Origin: Acheta domesticus
Lineage: Eukaryota > Arthropoda > Insecta > Orthoptera > Gryllidae
Length of the DNA stretch: 64,000 bases
Direction: 5' to 3'
Assembly (NCBI GenBank): GCA_031308135.1
Contig: JAHLJT010009436.1
Coordinates: 138,716,303-138,780,302, forward strand
This document shows positions 10,365 through 23,070 of this stretch, piece by piece. The notes beneath the pieces are model-generated. The model worked only from the letters and a program-made list of their open reading frames with translations. It was not told the origin of the DNA and ran no database searches. The position numbers were made by a program, and so were the translations under genes. Within the stretch, counting starts at the first letter, position 1, and the number at the start of each line of letters is the position of its first letter.

Positions 10365-13270
10365 CTAGTGGTGCTACAACGGCACATACTTTCCCGCGTC
10401 ATTGGAAACAGATACGTAGTATTGAAATATTGCACTTTCTGCGCTACTAACATCTTAGCTATTATTCTAAAACATCCAATTCAATCAAAAGGCGAACAAC
10501 TCATTGTTTCCATCGCAGTGTTGTCAGAACTATGTGAATTCTACAACTGCATAAAAATAGAATACTAAAGTTTTGTAAATTTTTAATTGAAAAATAAGCC
10601 TGATACCCCGGACAATACAGAAATGCTTTTCGTAGGGCCATGATTAGAGAAGAGTATTCTCAGACCATGCAAAAATACTCTACTTACAACAAATGATAGA
10701 GCATTTGGTGCGAAAACTAAATATTTTCATGCAAATATCAATATTAATTGACAATTATAACTCCTTTTCATACAGCTACATCAAATCACAACAATGAAAC
10801 TTGATTCACAGAAATTCGCGAGCGTGAAACCAAATTTCATTGTTGTATTCCCTGCATTGTCGATATTCTGAGAGCTAGTCATTTTTATTTCAAATATTTC
10901 AAAATAAATAATTTTTAAAAGATTAATATGTGAATGTATAACAAAAGGTTGAATGTAAGAAACGAACAAAGAAATAATATACAAAATTGCAAATCCTAAT
11001 TTACGACGCATCCAGCTGTCTGACACGCAGTAAAATTGCAGCATTATGTTTGTCACGAAATTGTAGAAAAACTATTCGTATTTTGAAAAAATTAAGCATA
11101 CCATTAATGGAAATGTAGTTTCGATAAATACATTTAATTCAGAAAAACTGTATTTTCACTATTATAGTTGTAAAAAACTACGAAAACGAAGTGCAGTGAA
11201 TTCTGAGCGGGCGATGTTTGTCAGGAAATTAGAGAAATACTACTCACTAGATGAACCCGTGCGATTACATCGCACTGAAGGGATGCTTTCCGCTTCCAGC
11301 CACATGTAGAAATACACGTTGGCCACGTGGGTAATACCGCGTGCAAAGGCTTCTTGCCAGCTGGCGTATGCTAGACGAATTACATAAATCCGTAGATATC
11401 ACATAAAAGATATATAAGAACATACACAAAATTTTACATTGAACACTTACAACACAATTGATAAATAGTCGCACACATGTTTGTCTTAACGGAACGCACA
11501 ACAGATTTCCGCTTCCCGCCGCTTCGATTCACATGCGACAACAACGTGAGTTCTCCTGTGGCGGATGGTGTGCGCATAACCGCCATCTTGACAGGCAGCG
11601 CGCGGAGGGCACGCTAACTATCCCAGCCGCAAAGTTCAAACAACAAAAGTTTCCTAGCATTTTATTAATAACGAAAAGCTTCGTGATTTGCAATATTTAG
11701 TGACCTCCATTCCTGATTTTTTAATCTTTTTTTTGGTACCTCATTTGTTAAAATCCGTTCACTATGAGCCGAGTAGGAGGGACAACAAATTGACGGTTTT
11801 AACGAAAATAATATATATGATAATCCTAAAAATTCAACATGATCTTATTTGAAGGTCTGTTTTTGATGAGCATATTTCATTAAGAACTAGCCGTAAATGG
11901 CAATTTTCTTTTAAAAATTATGTGCCGTTTAAGAGAAAATGGCGTTTTAGCACTACTAAAAATGCGAAATTTGAAGCTCATTTTCACAGAAAATTTTTGA
12001 GTTTTCAAAACACTTCATTTGAAGTTATTTGAAGCACTTACACTCACAAATATAATCATCTTTACAAATTGCGGATAATGTGCATATTAAAGATGTGAGA
12101 GATCTTTCAAAAAATTTACATTTATATAATTTTTGAAAAAACAAAAAAAACTCAAAATAAACTTCACGCTATACTAACGAGTGTAATTAGCACTATCCGT
12201 TACAAAAGTTTCAAGAAAAAAATTGCAGCCATATAAGAGAAAATGACGTTTGAGCACTTCTGAAAATGCCGAAATTTGAGCTACTTTTCACAGAAAACGG
12301 TAGTGTTTTCGAGAAACTTTACTTGACATTATTTAAAGCATATATACTCGTAAATATAATAATGTAAAAAAATCGCCGATAATGTAAATATTAACGACGT
12401 GAGAGACAAGTAAAAACATTTACATTTTTGTAATTTTTGAAAAAACCAACCGATAGACCAAAATGGCTTTTATGTCATTGATAGAGTACATTTACCACTA
12501 TCCCTACCAAAAGTTTAAAGAAAAAATGTGGAGCCGTTTTTGAGAAAATTTTGTTTTTGTAATTTTTTAAAATTGCACATATTGCACGCAATATTGCACG
12601 AAAATTACCCAAATTGTGAAAAACATTTACATGACCTTTATTAAAGAACTCAATATGTAGAACAAATTTTATTTGAAGAAAAAATCCCTATCTTCAATTT
12701 TGTAGTTGGAGAAAGACGCCGAAAAAAATTCAAACTTTCACAATTTTCGAAAATTCAGAGCTGTACGTGAAAATCGGACCTATGCCATGTTAAAAAGTGT
12801 ATTTTCCTCTATTCATACAAGAAATTTAAAGAAAAAATTTGGAGCCGTTTTTGAGAAAATGTTGAAAATCCCCGGGGGGCTTCATATAAAGTACCCCCAA
12901 ATTTTAAAGAATCATTTTTCAAAATCACAAAGCTTCGACTAGAATCAGATCGACTGGGAAATATCAATTTTGAAGAAAATCGAAAAGGTTTAGGCGCTAG
13001 CGTTGACCACAGACGGACAGACGGACGGAATGCCGTCAATCGATTTTTAAGTATAAAGAAGCAACAAATCATGGATTTTGACCACACCACGTGTTAGGGG
13101 ATTTTTTTTCTTAATTTAGCAACTGGTTTTATCCACTTATTCGTTTTCAAGGCCCGGCAATTAATTTTTTTTCCGCCGAAAATTGGCCATTTTTTCGCGC
13201 AGCATTACATAACTTTCCCTATACTACGTATATCACTCCGTGTATACGTACGTATACGGGAAAGTAAAAA
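10365..13270 (-). mobile_element. Helentron/Helitron-like non-autonomous element, copy 1
   Basis: Read on the minus strand, the 3' end is the hairpin GTGCC-GTTGT-AGCAC followed by CACTAG and then host TT, which is a Helitron-type terminus (hairpin then CTRR). Just inside the hairpin, CGGGAAAGTA is the inverted copy of the 5' end TTACTTTCCCG at about 13270. Such an asymmetric inverted repeat is described for Helentrons. The body is AT-rich and has no Rep/helicase. Near the 5' end are a GACGGACAGACGGAC run and the sequence TCAATCGATTTTT shared with other copies. It is inserted in the 3' region of the Jockey-like ORF2. Classification is by terminus structure only. Confidence 0.65.
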
Positions 13271-13490
13271 ATGGATACCCATTAGATTCATTCCTCAGCA
13301 CATTTTCAGATCTGAATTAATCCCATAGGTGCCCTGTGAGTTTCCTATTCATGTGTAGTTAGATATAATTTTAAGATTAGCATTTAAGTTAAATATAATT
13401 CGGAAAAATACATATGACGTAGTATATATAATACTGAACTATGTATATCCGTTCATTAATAAATGTATATTTTTAAAAAAATTATATCTT

Positions 13491-14034
13491 CTAAAGTTCG
13501 CTTTTGAGCCCAACACAAAGAGGTTAATACTTTGCATACCTCAGAATAGGATAAAGGTAAAACATGTTTATAGAGATATGCAGCCAACATATCAGTAAAC
13601 TGAGGGATCCATGTCTTATCCTGATCTCCAATTGGCATTCCCAATTATACCTAGTAGGACGCGCAGTCTCTGTGATGCTTATACAGTTATATACAGAGTA
13701 CTTTTACGCTCATGTCTTGAGAAATTCACCTCAAGCATGACAAAATATGTCTGCTGGATGTTTGCAGGTTCTTCAAACCATTCTATGTACCCAGGGAGAG
13801 GAAATAAGTGGCATGCAAACGTAAACATACTTACATACTCATACCTAAAATAGGATAAAATGCTTACAGCATTTACATGGAGTCTTTCTTGACTTTTTAG
13901 GAGGAATAGAACGATGGAGAAACAGGAAAACAATGAATGCCCAAGGGCAGACAGACAACATTTGTTACATAGTGTAATTCACCTTTCCGTAAAGGAGAGT
14001 CTTGATATGCCGCCAAGAGGTCCTAGTGTCGGAA
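13491..14034. other. No gene identified
   Basis: Several short minus-strand frames between 13456 and 13933 overlap one another, for example one containing YIEWFEEPANIQQTYFVM near 13760-13810. They do not join in a consistent frame and match no family I recognise. They might be decayed transposon coding sequence. Confidence 0.35.
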
Positions 14035-14530
14035 ATATTAGCAATTGATCCATTGTTATTGATTCCGTGCTCGTCGACTACGGAGAGCATTATTCCCGTT
14101 AGTGTAGTGCATGTCTTTCATCAGGATGTGGCAGTGATCTTCCTCCGCTGGATGGCGAGATTCGGCGCCGACGTACCGATGACTAGCGAGTATTTTCCCC
14201 AACCAGATATCTCCCACCAGCGGGGAACTGCCCCAGCCGGCACAAGTTCTAAGCCCCCGACCGGTCTCCTGGCATGTGTGGTAGTGTAGTGCATGTTAGT
14301 GTGTGTGTGTAAGGGGTGAGGGTAGGACAAGAAAGAGGAAGAAAAGATTACTCGCGGCCCGTGGCCCGTTTGTTAGAGTACTGCTCCAGCATTAGCCTGG
14401 TGTTGGAAACCCGGAAAACTATCGGTCAGAGCAGCAGGCCGCTAGAATTCTCCTCCAGACAGCACCTGAATTCGGCCCAGCTGACAAGCTAGTGCCAAAA
14501 ATCCTGCCGCGCCGTCGGGCTCGGAAATAT
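14035..14530 (+). repeat. GC-rich dispersed repeat family R, copy 1
   Basis: This copy aligns by eye with 49285-49720 along nearly its whole length: GATTCCGTGCTCGTCGACTA against GATTCCGGGCGCGTCAACTA, then TATCTCCCACCAGCGGGG against TATCTCCCACCAGTGGGG, then CGGAAAACTATCGGTCAGAG. It also aligns with the reverse complement of 22760-23070 and 23430-23790. A (GT)n run sits in the middle. No coding frame is shared by the copies. It could be a long SINE or another non-autonomous element; I cannot tell which. Confidence 0.75.
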
Positions 14531-15279
14531 GGGTAAGAGAGGGAATCTCAATTTCATCTCGCACCGTGTCCATTATGTCAGACAGGCTCGACGCCGCTGT
14601 CGGTGACGCCGCGACGCGGACGCGGGCGCTGCCTCCCTGAATGCCAACAGGCTTTGCTGTGCGCCTTCCGTACCAGCGAAAGTCCCGATGCATCGCTTCC
14701 CATGGTTTCTTGTTTCTTGAAACTTACGGAATGCGTTGAATCACGCGTTTTATGTTACTCTCAACCGAAGCGTCATGGAAAACTCGAGCCTGGAATTCGA
14801 AACAAAGAACAAGGAATACATCTCCTAGTAAATCTAGCTTGTTCCTTCATGATTTAGTAAGTTCTAAACGTCACTCTAGGAATAACTTCACGCTAGAATA
14901 ATGTCATAAACATGGGGGTGGATTTTGATAGTCTTAAACATCGCCAAAAATTATCAATAAAATGTTCTTAAAATGTTTATAACATGCCCTAAAAACAAAG
15001 AAAAATGACATAAAGAAATTGATGAAAACTAATTCAGATTATTAAATTACACTGATTACGCAGATTAATAAATTACGTTTTTAGTTAATTTAAAAAATTA
15101 CATAAAAAGGCAAATTTTAAATTTTATTCATATCCCACCAATCATATGTGTTAAAAGTTAGGATCAATTTAATACGCATTTAACACTGAAAAATTATAAT
15201 TCAGTATTATATACTGGATTAAAAATATAAATAAGTTTATATAATTTCTCAAAAAGTTTGTTTTAAATGGAATATCTTG
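14531..15279. other. No gene identified
   Basis: GC-rich sequence continues to about 14800 and then turns AT-rich. Frames on both strands around 14442-14857 are shadows of one another with no recognisable domain. Confidence 0.35.
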
Positions 15280-15440
15280 CCTCGGACATTCATTGCATGG
15301 CGAGTCCCAACAATATTAGCAACATTACGACTTTTGACATCTGTACTTTCGTCAATAGAAATAAAACTTAGCTTGCAAACTTTGGTTTGGAATGATATTT
15401 ACCAGAAAATCACTGTCTTCAGTTATCGGGAAATCGGCCA
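15280..15440 (-). pseudogene. hAT-type transposase fragment
   Basis: On the minus strand one frame reads KVCKLSFISIDESTDVKSR and then NVANIVGTRHAMNV. The pattern (S)IDESTDv.sR.VANIVG is the first catalytic-Asp region of hAT-type transposases in animal genomes, usually seen as DETTD..gRyVANvivG. A stop lies just upstream and the frame is lost after about 40 residues, so only a relic remains. No terminal repeats were found around it. Confidence 0.5.
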
Positions 15441-15648
15441 AACCGACAATGGCAGTGGTAGGCGTTACAGAAGCTTAGATTACTTTCAAAGGCTTGCATT
15501 ACATTTTCTGATCAAAGAAATCGAGTGGATTACTCAGAAACAAATTTGTTGCATCTCGTAAATATTATTTGAAGCAAGTACCATTAAAAAGTGTTAAAAT
15601 CAATTAAATCAACAAAAAATACTTTAGAAATGACGAAAAAAAGGCAAA

Positions 15649-17082
15649 CCAGTGGTGCTAAAACAGCACGTACTTTCTTGCCTTTAGTAATAATTATCTA
15701 ATACCATGTATACCACAATTTCTCTCCAAATTAACACATCTTAATCATCATTCTTTGCAAAACACATTCCAAATCGTAGAACATTTGGTGCCAAACTAAA
15801 TATTTTCAAGCAAATGATTGATATAACAGTTGTATGATTGATATAATATATTGACAAAATAGATCATGTCCTAACAATTAGACGTAATATACAGAAAATA
15901 GTTCCAGAGTCATTGTTGCCGAGCCAATGTTGCACTCCAATCCGATTTGAAGGCTAGCTATTTTTATTTCATGTATTTAAAATTGGTTTTAGATAGTCTC
16001 TAAGAGATTAATTTGTAAATTTATAACAAAAGCTCGAATGTAAGGAACGTACAAATAAATATGAAATAATATACAAATTCTAACTTAGGAAGAATCCGAA
16101 TGACTGGAATTACGTTCACGAAGCGTAGTAAATTCAAAGCGGGCTTTGTTTGTCGCCAAATCACACAAAAAATTCAATATGACCTTATTCAAAGATCTGT
16201 TTTTGATGAACATATTTCATTTAAAAAAAATGTATCTTCACAATTGTAGGAGGAGGCCGAATTTTTTTAAAGTTTTGCAAAATTAGGCATTTCAATGAAC
16301 ATGAGACCTGCACCATTCTCTTAAGCTACCTTTATGCTACCTAAGGTCCCAATTTAATAAAAAAGATTGTGCGGTTTTTAAGAATAAATGGTTTAAAGAA
16401 AATAAATTGCCTATATTTGACACAAAATTTCGCAAAAAAACCTCATGTTTTAGAAAACTTGAACATGACATTATTTTTAGATTTTTTTTATAAACACAGT
16501 TCATTAAGAAACAAATGTTTATCTTCAAAACTGTAGTTGTAGGAAGTCGCCGAAAAAATGTTGAACTTTTGCAATTTTCAAAAAATCAGTGTTTTTAACA
16601 AACATAAGAGATAGACCATTCTCTTAAACGTCCTTCACAATATCCATCAAAAAATTAACAAGATAGATGAAGCCCCTTTTTTTAAATTTTGAAAATGTTT
16701 CATGGGCTTCATGTAAAGTACCCCCCAAAAAAAATTAAATATCGGTTTCGTCCGTGACATCAGCTAGATCGATCGGGGAATATCAATTTTGGAGAAAATC
16801 GGCTGAACGTTTTAGCCGCTAGCATTGTTACAGACGGACAGACAGACGGTGAGACACGTTTTGTTGTCAATCGATTTTTCGGAAGGAAGGGCCAACGAAA
16901 CATGTGTTCTGGCTACACCACGTATTAGAGGATTTTTTTCTAAGTTTAACATCTGGATTTATCCACTTTTTCATTGCCACGTTCCTGTAATAAGAGTTTT
17001 TTCTGCCGAAAATTAGTCGTTTTTTTCGTGCTGCATTACATAAATTTCTCTCTACCGCTGTAGCGGAAGAAAGAATGTAAAA
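15649..17082 (-). mobile_element. Helentron-like element, copy 2
   Basis: The plus-strand left end CCAGTGGTGCTAAAACAGCAC is the complement of a 3' hairpin followed by CACTGG (CTRR type) and TT. The right end matches the family 5' end (TTTTACATTCTTTCTTCCGC on the minus strand). The body is homologous to copy 1: AGATTAATTTGTAAATTTATAACAAA, CGGGGAATATCAATTTTGGA, and the GACGGACAGACAGACGG run near 16834. It is about half the length of copy 1 because of internal deletions. No coding sequence was found. Confidence 0.6.
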
Positions 17083-17657
17083 TCGGAATTTCTTAGATAT
17101 TTAGGAGGCGCCAGTAGTAAATTTATGAAAGAATGCGCGAAAAATGAAAAGGGACATTTATTAATAAATAATGATATGACTTAATGAATTATATTTTGTA
17201 ATCTGTTGAAAACGAGTTTCAATGAATTAAAATGATCTTAAATATTTTAGGTACAAATTTAATGGATTGTTAAATAATTCATGAACTGGCGTAAATAATT
17301 TCAAATCACTTTATAAAAGAATTTCCAAGAATATCATAACCACGTTTTCTCGTGATTAAAATATATTCAAATGAAATTAAATACGGGTTGCAAAATGCAG
17401 AGGTTGTAACGTGTTTTGAACATTATATCCGCAACTGAGGAGGACATTTTTCGAAAAATCTTGTGTCACGCGTACAATTATTATTCTCTTCACATTTTTG
17501 TAAAAGTATTTATGTAAATTGACTTGTCGTATTAACTGTGTAAAGCGAATGAAACATTCACATAAATTCAAGCAGTACAAATGAGAGTTCTTATTTCAAG
17601 GAAATTGAACGTGATTGGATAGAAAGGGGATTTCCACTCATTCTAGAGATACTAGTT
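17083..17657. other. AT-rich, nothing recognised
   Basis: There is only short unconvincing open reading and no repeat that I could match elsewhere in the window. Confidence 0.4.
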
Positions 17658-17995
17658 ACACAGCAAGAGATACTCAATAAATTGAGCCTCGCAAGGTGGA
17701 TCGTTAGTTAGCATGCTCTCTCTCCATGGCGCAACCCCGTGTTCGATTCCCAGCCGGGTGAATTCTAACTGTCCGGTTTCCTTACAAATGACCCAGTATC
17801 TCTTGCTGTGTGACTATGCGAAATCCCACCATAAGGTTATAAATACCAATATATACCGTGAAGGGATGTCTTCGTGCTTAAACCCACGAACCCCTTATCC
17901 CATGGCCGGAGGCTGGGCCACCGCTGGTCGGCCAAGGGCCGTAGCGGGCTGTCCAGCCATAGGACAGAGCAGGTTCAATCAGTATATTGAGATAT
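17658..17995 (+). repeat. tRNA-derived SINE
   Basis: GTGTTCGATTCCCAGCCGGG (17741-17760) is a good RNA polymerase III B box. Upstream, GTTAGTTAGCATGCTC resembles the A-box part of arthropod SINE heads. The head does not fold as a clean tRNA, and a GC-rich unrelated body follows to about 17990, as in a SINE. A 16-bp sequence at 17658-17673 (ACACAGCAAGAGATAC) is exactly inverted at 17796-17811 and brackets the head. A functional tRNA is unlikely. Confidence 0.6.
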
Positions 17996-18269
17996 AATTT
18001 TCACTAAACTATTCAGGACATACGAAATCGTCAGTTTGTAGTTACGAGCATTTTGTTAGCATTTATTATTTTAAAGATATTGGACTAACTTTATTTTGTT
18101 TTAAAAGGAACACTATCCTCCTTTTACACGAATAAATAGATCTTGAGCAGAGAAATTCACCAATACCTAATAAGTTGGTATTTGATGATTAATTATTCAT
18201 CGAATTATAATTAGCAGCGCAAAAGAAAACGAATTCTGACATCATCTAAAAAGAAGGAATTCAAAGTTC

Positions 18270-18440
18270 GTGGCGCGTCGCCGGACATCTCAGCGGTCTC
18301 CAAGCTGCAAGGCTGTGAGCCTTGGGGACCCCATCGCTCGAATTCCCTTTTCAAGAAACGCCCCGAAGCTTTCATGAGTTTCAATCCCTCAAGACACTGA
18401 GTTCACATTTCGTCCAAAAAAATTGGTGGGGAAAAGTTGA
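18270..18440 (+). repeat. Second tRNA-like SINE fragment
   Basis: GGACATCTCAGCGGTCTCC resembles a tRNA 5' half with A box, CAAGGCTGTGAGCCTTGG forms an anticodon-like stem, and CATCGCTCGAATTCCC is a B-box-like element. The acceptor stem does not pair, so this is a SINE or tRNA pseudogene. Confidence 0.45.
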
Positions 18441-19293
18441 AAAGAAGTGACAAGAAAAACCCCGGTATGTTCTCATTAGCAGCATCGTTCATCCCGGTAT
18501 AACACCTTCGAATTTTAAAAAGGGCCAACTTGTATTATGTAGCGTGTGTCTTGTGAAATACACTTCACAGTAAATTTTGTGACGATGAATTTTTAAATCA
18601 CTATGCGTCAATTCGCATGTCGAATCCGTTGTCTCTACTTTGGACGAATTCAGTAGATTTCTAAAAGGCAGCAAAAATACATAAACACTTTTCTCAACTA
18701 CACTACGAAAATCCCGTTCGAGGGCATATTCAACTGAGTTGCAATATCAATAACAGAGATATTGACACTAAATAGTTTTAGCAACTATCCAATTATCTCA
18801 CATATGTACTTGTGAGTTTGCCTTATACCATTAATAAACGGAAATAACGTTTAATGAAATTATGTTGTTGAAAATAACATAAATGGGTCCCAAATATTTA
18901 GAATTTTGCCGCAGAAAACGACGCACCGTGGGACCAGAAATCTCTGTTCTGCACTCTCTAAGTCAATCATTCTCTGCATGCAACAAAAGTACATTTTGTG
19001 ACATCTAGACTACCACTTCTACACTTGTGTACCGCTGTGTCGATTACCATTGAGGGATCACAATATTTGCTAGACATGTTAATCCGTGGCGTTTTGAACC
19101 TGTGAACAATAGAGACCGTGGAAATTAATAGAAATCCAGACAAACAGCAAACTCCAAAACGTGCAAAAACGCTGAATTTTAAAACACACTAGTGAGTATA
19201 ATTATTCATCAAATACGATCATTGTATCTCTCTTCTCATGACCTATATATTCGTTTAAAAATGTATAGTGTTTCGTTTAAAAAACGAAGTTAT

Positions 19294-19343
<50 letters not shown>

Positions 19344-20644
19344 AAGTCATAAAACAAGCTAAGTACGAGTGATGAGACCCTATGCCCTAAATCGTTTGGT
19401 GAAAATTCCATTTCAATATCTTAAACCATTTAAAAAATATTCCAGAAAGACATTTTTATAGACTAACTTTACATAGAAATTTGCCTGACGTCGCAACGTC
19501 GACTGCAGAATATGCGTTGGGAATAGCCGCGCATCATGGAAATTGTACAGGCCTTGTTGAATAGGGACGCTGGCTGTACCGTCACGCGAAGTTTCCTACG
19601 TCATTGTTCTCCAATTTCGCAATGCTCGCGGTGAGCTTCGAATCCAACATGCAGAGCGCGCCTCGCACATACCCTGCGGCGAGCGCTTCAAGCGAGATAG
19701 CTTGAAATCAGCGACGCCGCCATGATGGACTAAATTCTCCTCATATACCTCGCATACCCACTTTCAGTTCATATATTCTGAAATATGCAACATAACCTCA
19801 CGGTCCATAACACTTAAAATGAACTGATAAGAGATAATACAAATCACTACCTTATAAAATAGTCAAGAACGTTTCAGAAAAGTATAAAAATAATTAATTT
19901 TGCTAAAATATTTGAAATATTTCTACTTTAAGGACTTATTTCCAAGCCCAGTTTCTAATGTCTCATGTCTCGGAAGCCTTCTCTTTCAGGATGCAAGTGA
20001 ATTTCTTTACATCTCAAAAACACACAAAAACTTACCATATTAGTAAATCTGAGGACTGAAATGCATTTATCAAAGCTTCATCTATCAGTGGCGGTTGATC
20101 GTGGAATTTTTGGTGGTCGCAGTAATTATTCAAAATGTATCCACTACAAATATTCAGATGCATACGTGAAGTTTCTCACACGTTTCGGCCAATTCCATCA
20201 GCAATTCGGGAACCGCGCCGCCGCTCTGTTTCACAAACAAAAGCGACCAATTAAGCATTTAGACCAATTAGACCAATTAAGCGACCAAAGCAGAGTTTTC
20301 GTAATGGAAAGCGAGCTCAAAGACTAAGGTTGCCAGATTGAGGAATTTCGTTCCCAAAATGGGGATATTTTTTCGTTGTAGGGAAACAATGGGGAACAAA
20401 AATGGGCGGAAAAATGTTTGGGGAAATTATTTTCATCTGGTATCGATATAAAAATATTATTCTCTCAATTATTATGAATAAAAACAAAAACATTACATAT
20501 TCTCTCTAATTTTTATGTATCAAAAAGAGTAAAATAAACGACAGGAATAGAGAAAGAAAAACGAAGATAAAGGGCTTTAAGTAGGTCAATGAACGATTCA
20601 TATATTCTGAAATATTGATATGAAATTGAAAATATGATTTGAAT
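18441..20644. other. No gene identified; includes a (TA)n tract
   Basis: A (TA)n microsatellite runs from about 19299 to 19341. A CpG-richer patch at 19490-19730 carries no recognisable reading frame. The sequence GGTTGCCAGATTGAGG at 20330 resembles a hAT-type left end, but I found no partner. Confidence 0.4.
19299..19341. repeat. (TA)n microsatellite
   Basis: About 43 bp of uninterrupted TA dinucleotides. Confidence 0.95.
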
Positions 20645-20648
20645 TTAA

Positions 20649-22119
20649 TCCATTAAGTACCAGCGTCCTCATTTGAGGACAGTGAATTTTTTTATAATTT
20701 CATTACATTATAAATTGTGTTACCTATCACATTGTTGTTTGGCAACACCGCAAAGGTTCATTCAACAGATATAAACGTTTGTTATCGCTCAGATTTATAT
20801 TTTTGTAGTTTTTCTAGCTTCCTAAGTTAGTGCATTTCATACTTTGTTTGTGTTTATAAAAAAATTGATTATATCTGCTTTTCTAAATTTCGGTGAGTTG
20901 CTAAACTGACTACGTAATGTTAGTTTGTGCTCATACTTTACGAAGAACATAAATTCGTGCAGTTATATGATTCAATGTTTTCGAGACGTTGATATTTTAG
21001 TGCCGTCCTCATATGAGGACGCTGGGACATATGTTAGCAATTTTGTCGTGAAGTGAAGAACTTGTAAAAGAGTTGGAATTTGCATTTCATGTTGGGTTTT
21101 TTTTTTCGAGGAATGATCGTGCCACTAGATGCGCACGCATGATTGATCATGTGACTGCTTGGTCATGTGACATCTACTTGATCATGCGACATCTACCGGC
21201 ACGACCGAGAAAGACGCGATTTTTATAAAGCTGCATCTCCAGGCTCGTCTTCACGATGGAATACATCGCGGCATTGCGCGGTTTTCTCGGTCGTGCCGCT
21301 AGATGTTACATGATCGCGACTATATCAAGCACTGCTTGATCATGCAACATCTAGCGGCACGACCGAGAAAGACGCGAAATGCCGCGATATTTTCATCGTG
21401 AAGACGGGCCTTGAGAGGCGGCTTCATAAAAATCGCACTATAAAAGTTCCAAGAATCTGCAAGAAAGAAAGTATCAGTTTTGTCTTCTTCAGCAAGCGTG
21501 CTGCCTAACGGAAGATTCGACAGAAAAAAGAATCATTATCACGAGGATTGCTTATACATAATATCAGCAACCATCATGGATAAGCATGCCTCGCAAATAT
21601 TGTGCTAAATACAATATTACTCTCTGTGTGGAATGTTTTGGTTTATTCCACTTCAGAAAGTAAAGTAGATTTTTCTGAAATTACTTTTGTACTATAATCT
21701 TAGGTGAGTACAAGTTCATTTTCGAAAATATGTTGGTAGTAGATGTCTGTTCAATTATTATCATCAAGTTCTTGTTTGAAAATATTCTTCTAGTGTAATC
21801 GTATTTGCTTTCTTGATACATTCCAATAACTTATGTAATTATGTTGTTTAATCATTTTATTTTATTTTTGTTTTAAATTTCAAAAAGTAGTTACTAAAAT
21901 TCGAATCCAGTGGGCATAAGCATTTGTTATGAGGACTTATTTTCATTATTGCAGAAAACTTCATACCAAGTCCCAGCTTCCTCATATGAGGACAGTCCTC
22001 CACACCTACCCAAATTAAAAATTTGAATTTCGAAAAAATTAAATAACTAGCACTCAATTATGATGACTTTTTAAATTTCATTAAAAATCTAGAGTAAAAA
22101 TAATTTGGGACTTAATGGG
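20649..22119. mobile_element. piggyBac-like non-autonomous element (TTAA)
   Basis: TTAA lies at both edges (20645-20648 and 22120-22123), the piggyBac target. Just inside, the left end reads TCCATTAAGTACCAGC and the reverse complement of the right end reads CCCATTAAGTCCCA. The palindromic motif GTCCTCATTTGAGGAC and variants (GTCCTCATATGAGGAC) occur near 20664, 21004 and 21980 and could be internal binding repeats. No transposase is visible. A fold-back MITE (21130-21440) is nested inside and so is probably younger. Confidence 0.7.
21216..21440. mobile_element. Fold-back MITE, copy 2
   Basis: Long inverted arms contain CTCGGTCGTGCCGCTAGATG on the left and its complement CATCTAGCGGCACGACCGAG on the right, with outer CGTCTTCACGATGGA and TCGTGAAGACG. 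An extra half arm with the same sequence precedes it at 21130-21215, so the insertion is either rearranged or two nested copies. It is homologous to 3672-3898. Confidence 0.8.
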
Positions 22120-22123
22120 TTAA

Positions 22124-22759
22124 GAGGGCAGCCAATGCAATCGTCGGAGACAGCTCATTTCGCTGGTCCATAATTTGGAACCGTAGGACAGTTACGCTGT
22201 GACGCAAGAGTATTCAGTGGTAGTTTCAGTTCAGTGGCAGATGCTCGCCTACGAATTGCTACTGTGAATTTCAGTGACGAATTCTCCTGAAAGAGCAATG
22301 ATAATTCGGAAATGCATAAAAGTTAAAGATTTTTCATTTAATATTATTTTTCAAAGTAATAGTACATTTTGTCATGCTATTGTTCTTCTAGAAGAAGTTA
22401 AAAAGTACGGTGACAAGGAAGTGTCTCAATTATGGCATATTATTATTTCTATTACGAGACAGTGCATGATTCTAAGTCCAAGCTTGTTTGTATTTTTCAG
22501 CATTAAACTGTTAATATTTGCATCAAGAGTAATAATTTATTATAGAGAAGGATTGTTTGTTACAAATGTATAGTGCTCACTCGAATAAATGTGTGGTTGT
22601 TGTCTAATGCACTTAACTACTTTTCAATCAATACTGGGCAAAGTTCCCTCATAAATAAATCCCTTGATATGGAGGTCAGCAAGTTCCGAAAGTCATGATT
22701 TTCAACATACTTATATTCTTACTTCATGTATTCTACAACAACATGGCTGGATCGAATTC
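22124..22759. other. No gene identified
   Basis: One frame at 22274-22573 is open for 99 codons, but its codon content is AT-driven and it has no recognisable domain. Confidence 0.35.
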
Positions 22760-23070
22760 AATCACTATTCTGATCGGTAGTTTTTCGTGGTTTCTTTGAT
22801 CAATGCCAGGCGAGCACCGGAGCTGTACAAACGAACCACGGACTACGCGCGAACATTCTTTCCTCTTCCTTGTCTTCCCTTTTCTTCCCGTACACACACA
22901 CACACACACTTACATGCACTTCACAACCACACATCACACAAGCCGATAGGTCATTCGGGAGCGTAGAGTTTGTCCCCGCTTGTACGGGGCCTGGTTGCGG
23001 GAAATACCTGGCGGAGGGACACTCCCGCCAGCGGGTCATCGCCGAATAGAGGAAAAACGCCGCCACTCCC
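22760..23070 (-). repeat. Repeat family R, copy 2
   Basis: The reverse complement aligns with 14120-14430: the Pro/Arg-like GC stretch ending in CCGGTCTC, the (GT)n run (seen here as CACACACA at about 22893-22910), and the segment before GATCGGTAGTTTT. It is truncated relative to copy 1. Confidence 0.65.

Larger units (their letters stand above)
6475..13490 (+). mobile_element. Jockey-like non-LTR retrotransposon, interrupted
   Basis: ORF1 (gag) is followed directly by a broken ORF2 with endonuclease, reverse transcriptase and the C-terminal region. A Helentron-like element is inserted at 10365-13270. After it, sequence consistent with a LINE 3' UTR resumes, with AATAAA near 13458 and an A-rich stretch. 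The 5' end is uncertain, and I could not find a clear target duplication. The order gag/PRE domain, CCHC knuckles, APE-type endonuclease and RT is that of the Jockey clade. The copy cannot make its proteins because ORF2 is full of stops and frame changes. Confidence 0.75.

Noticed and set aside
17700..17765. A functional tRNA gene
   Set aside because: A good B box is present, but the acceptor stem does not pair and a SINE-like body follows.
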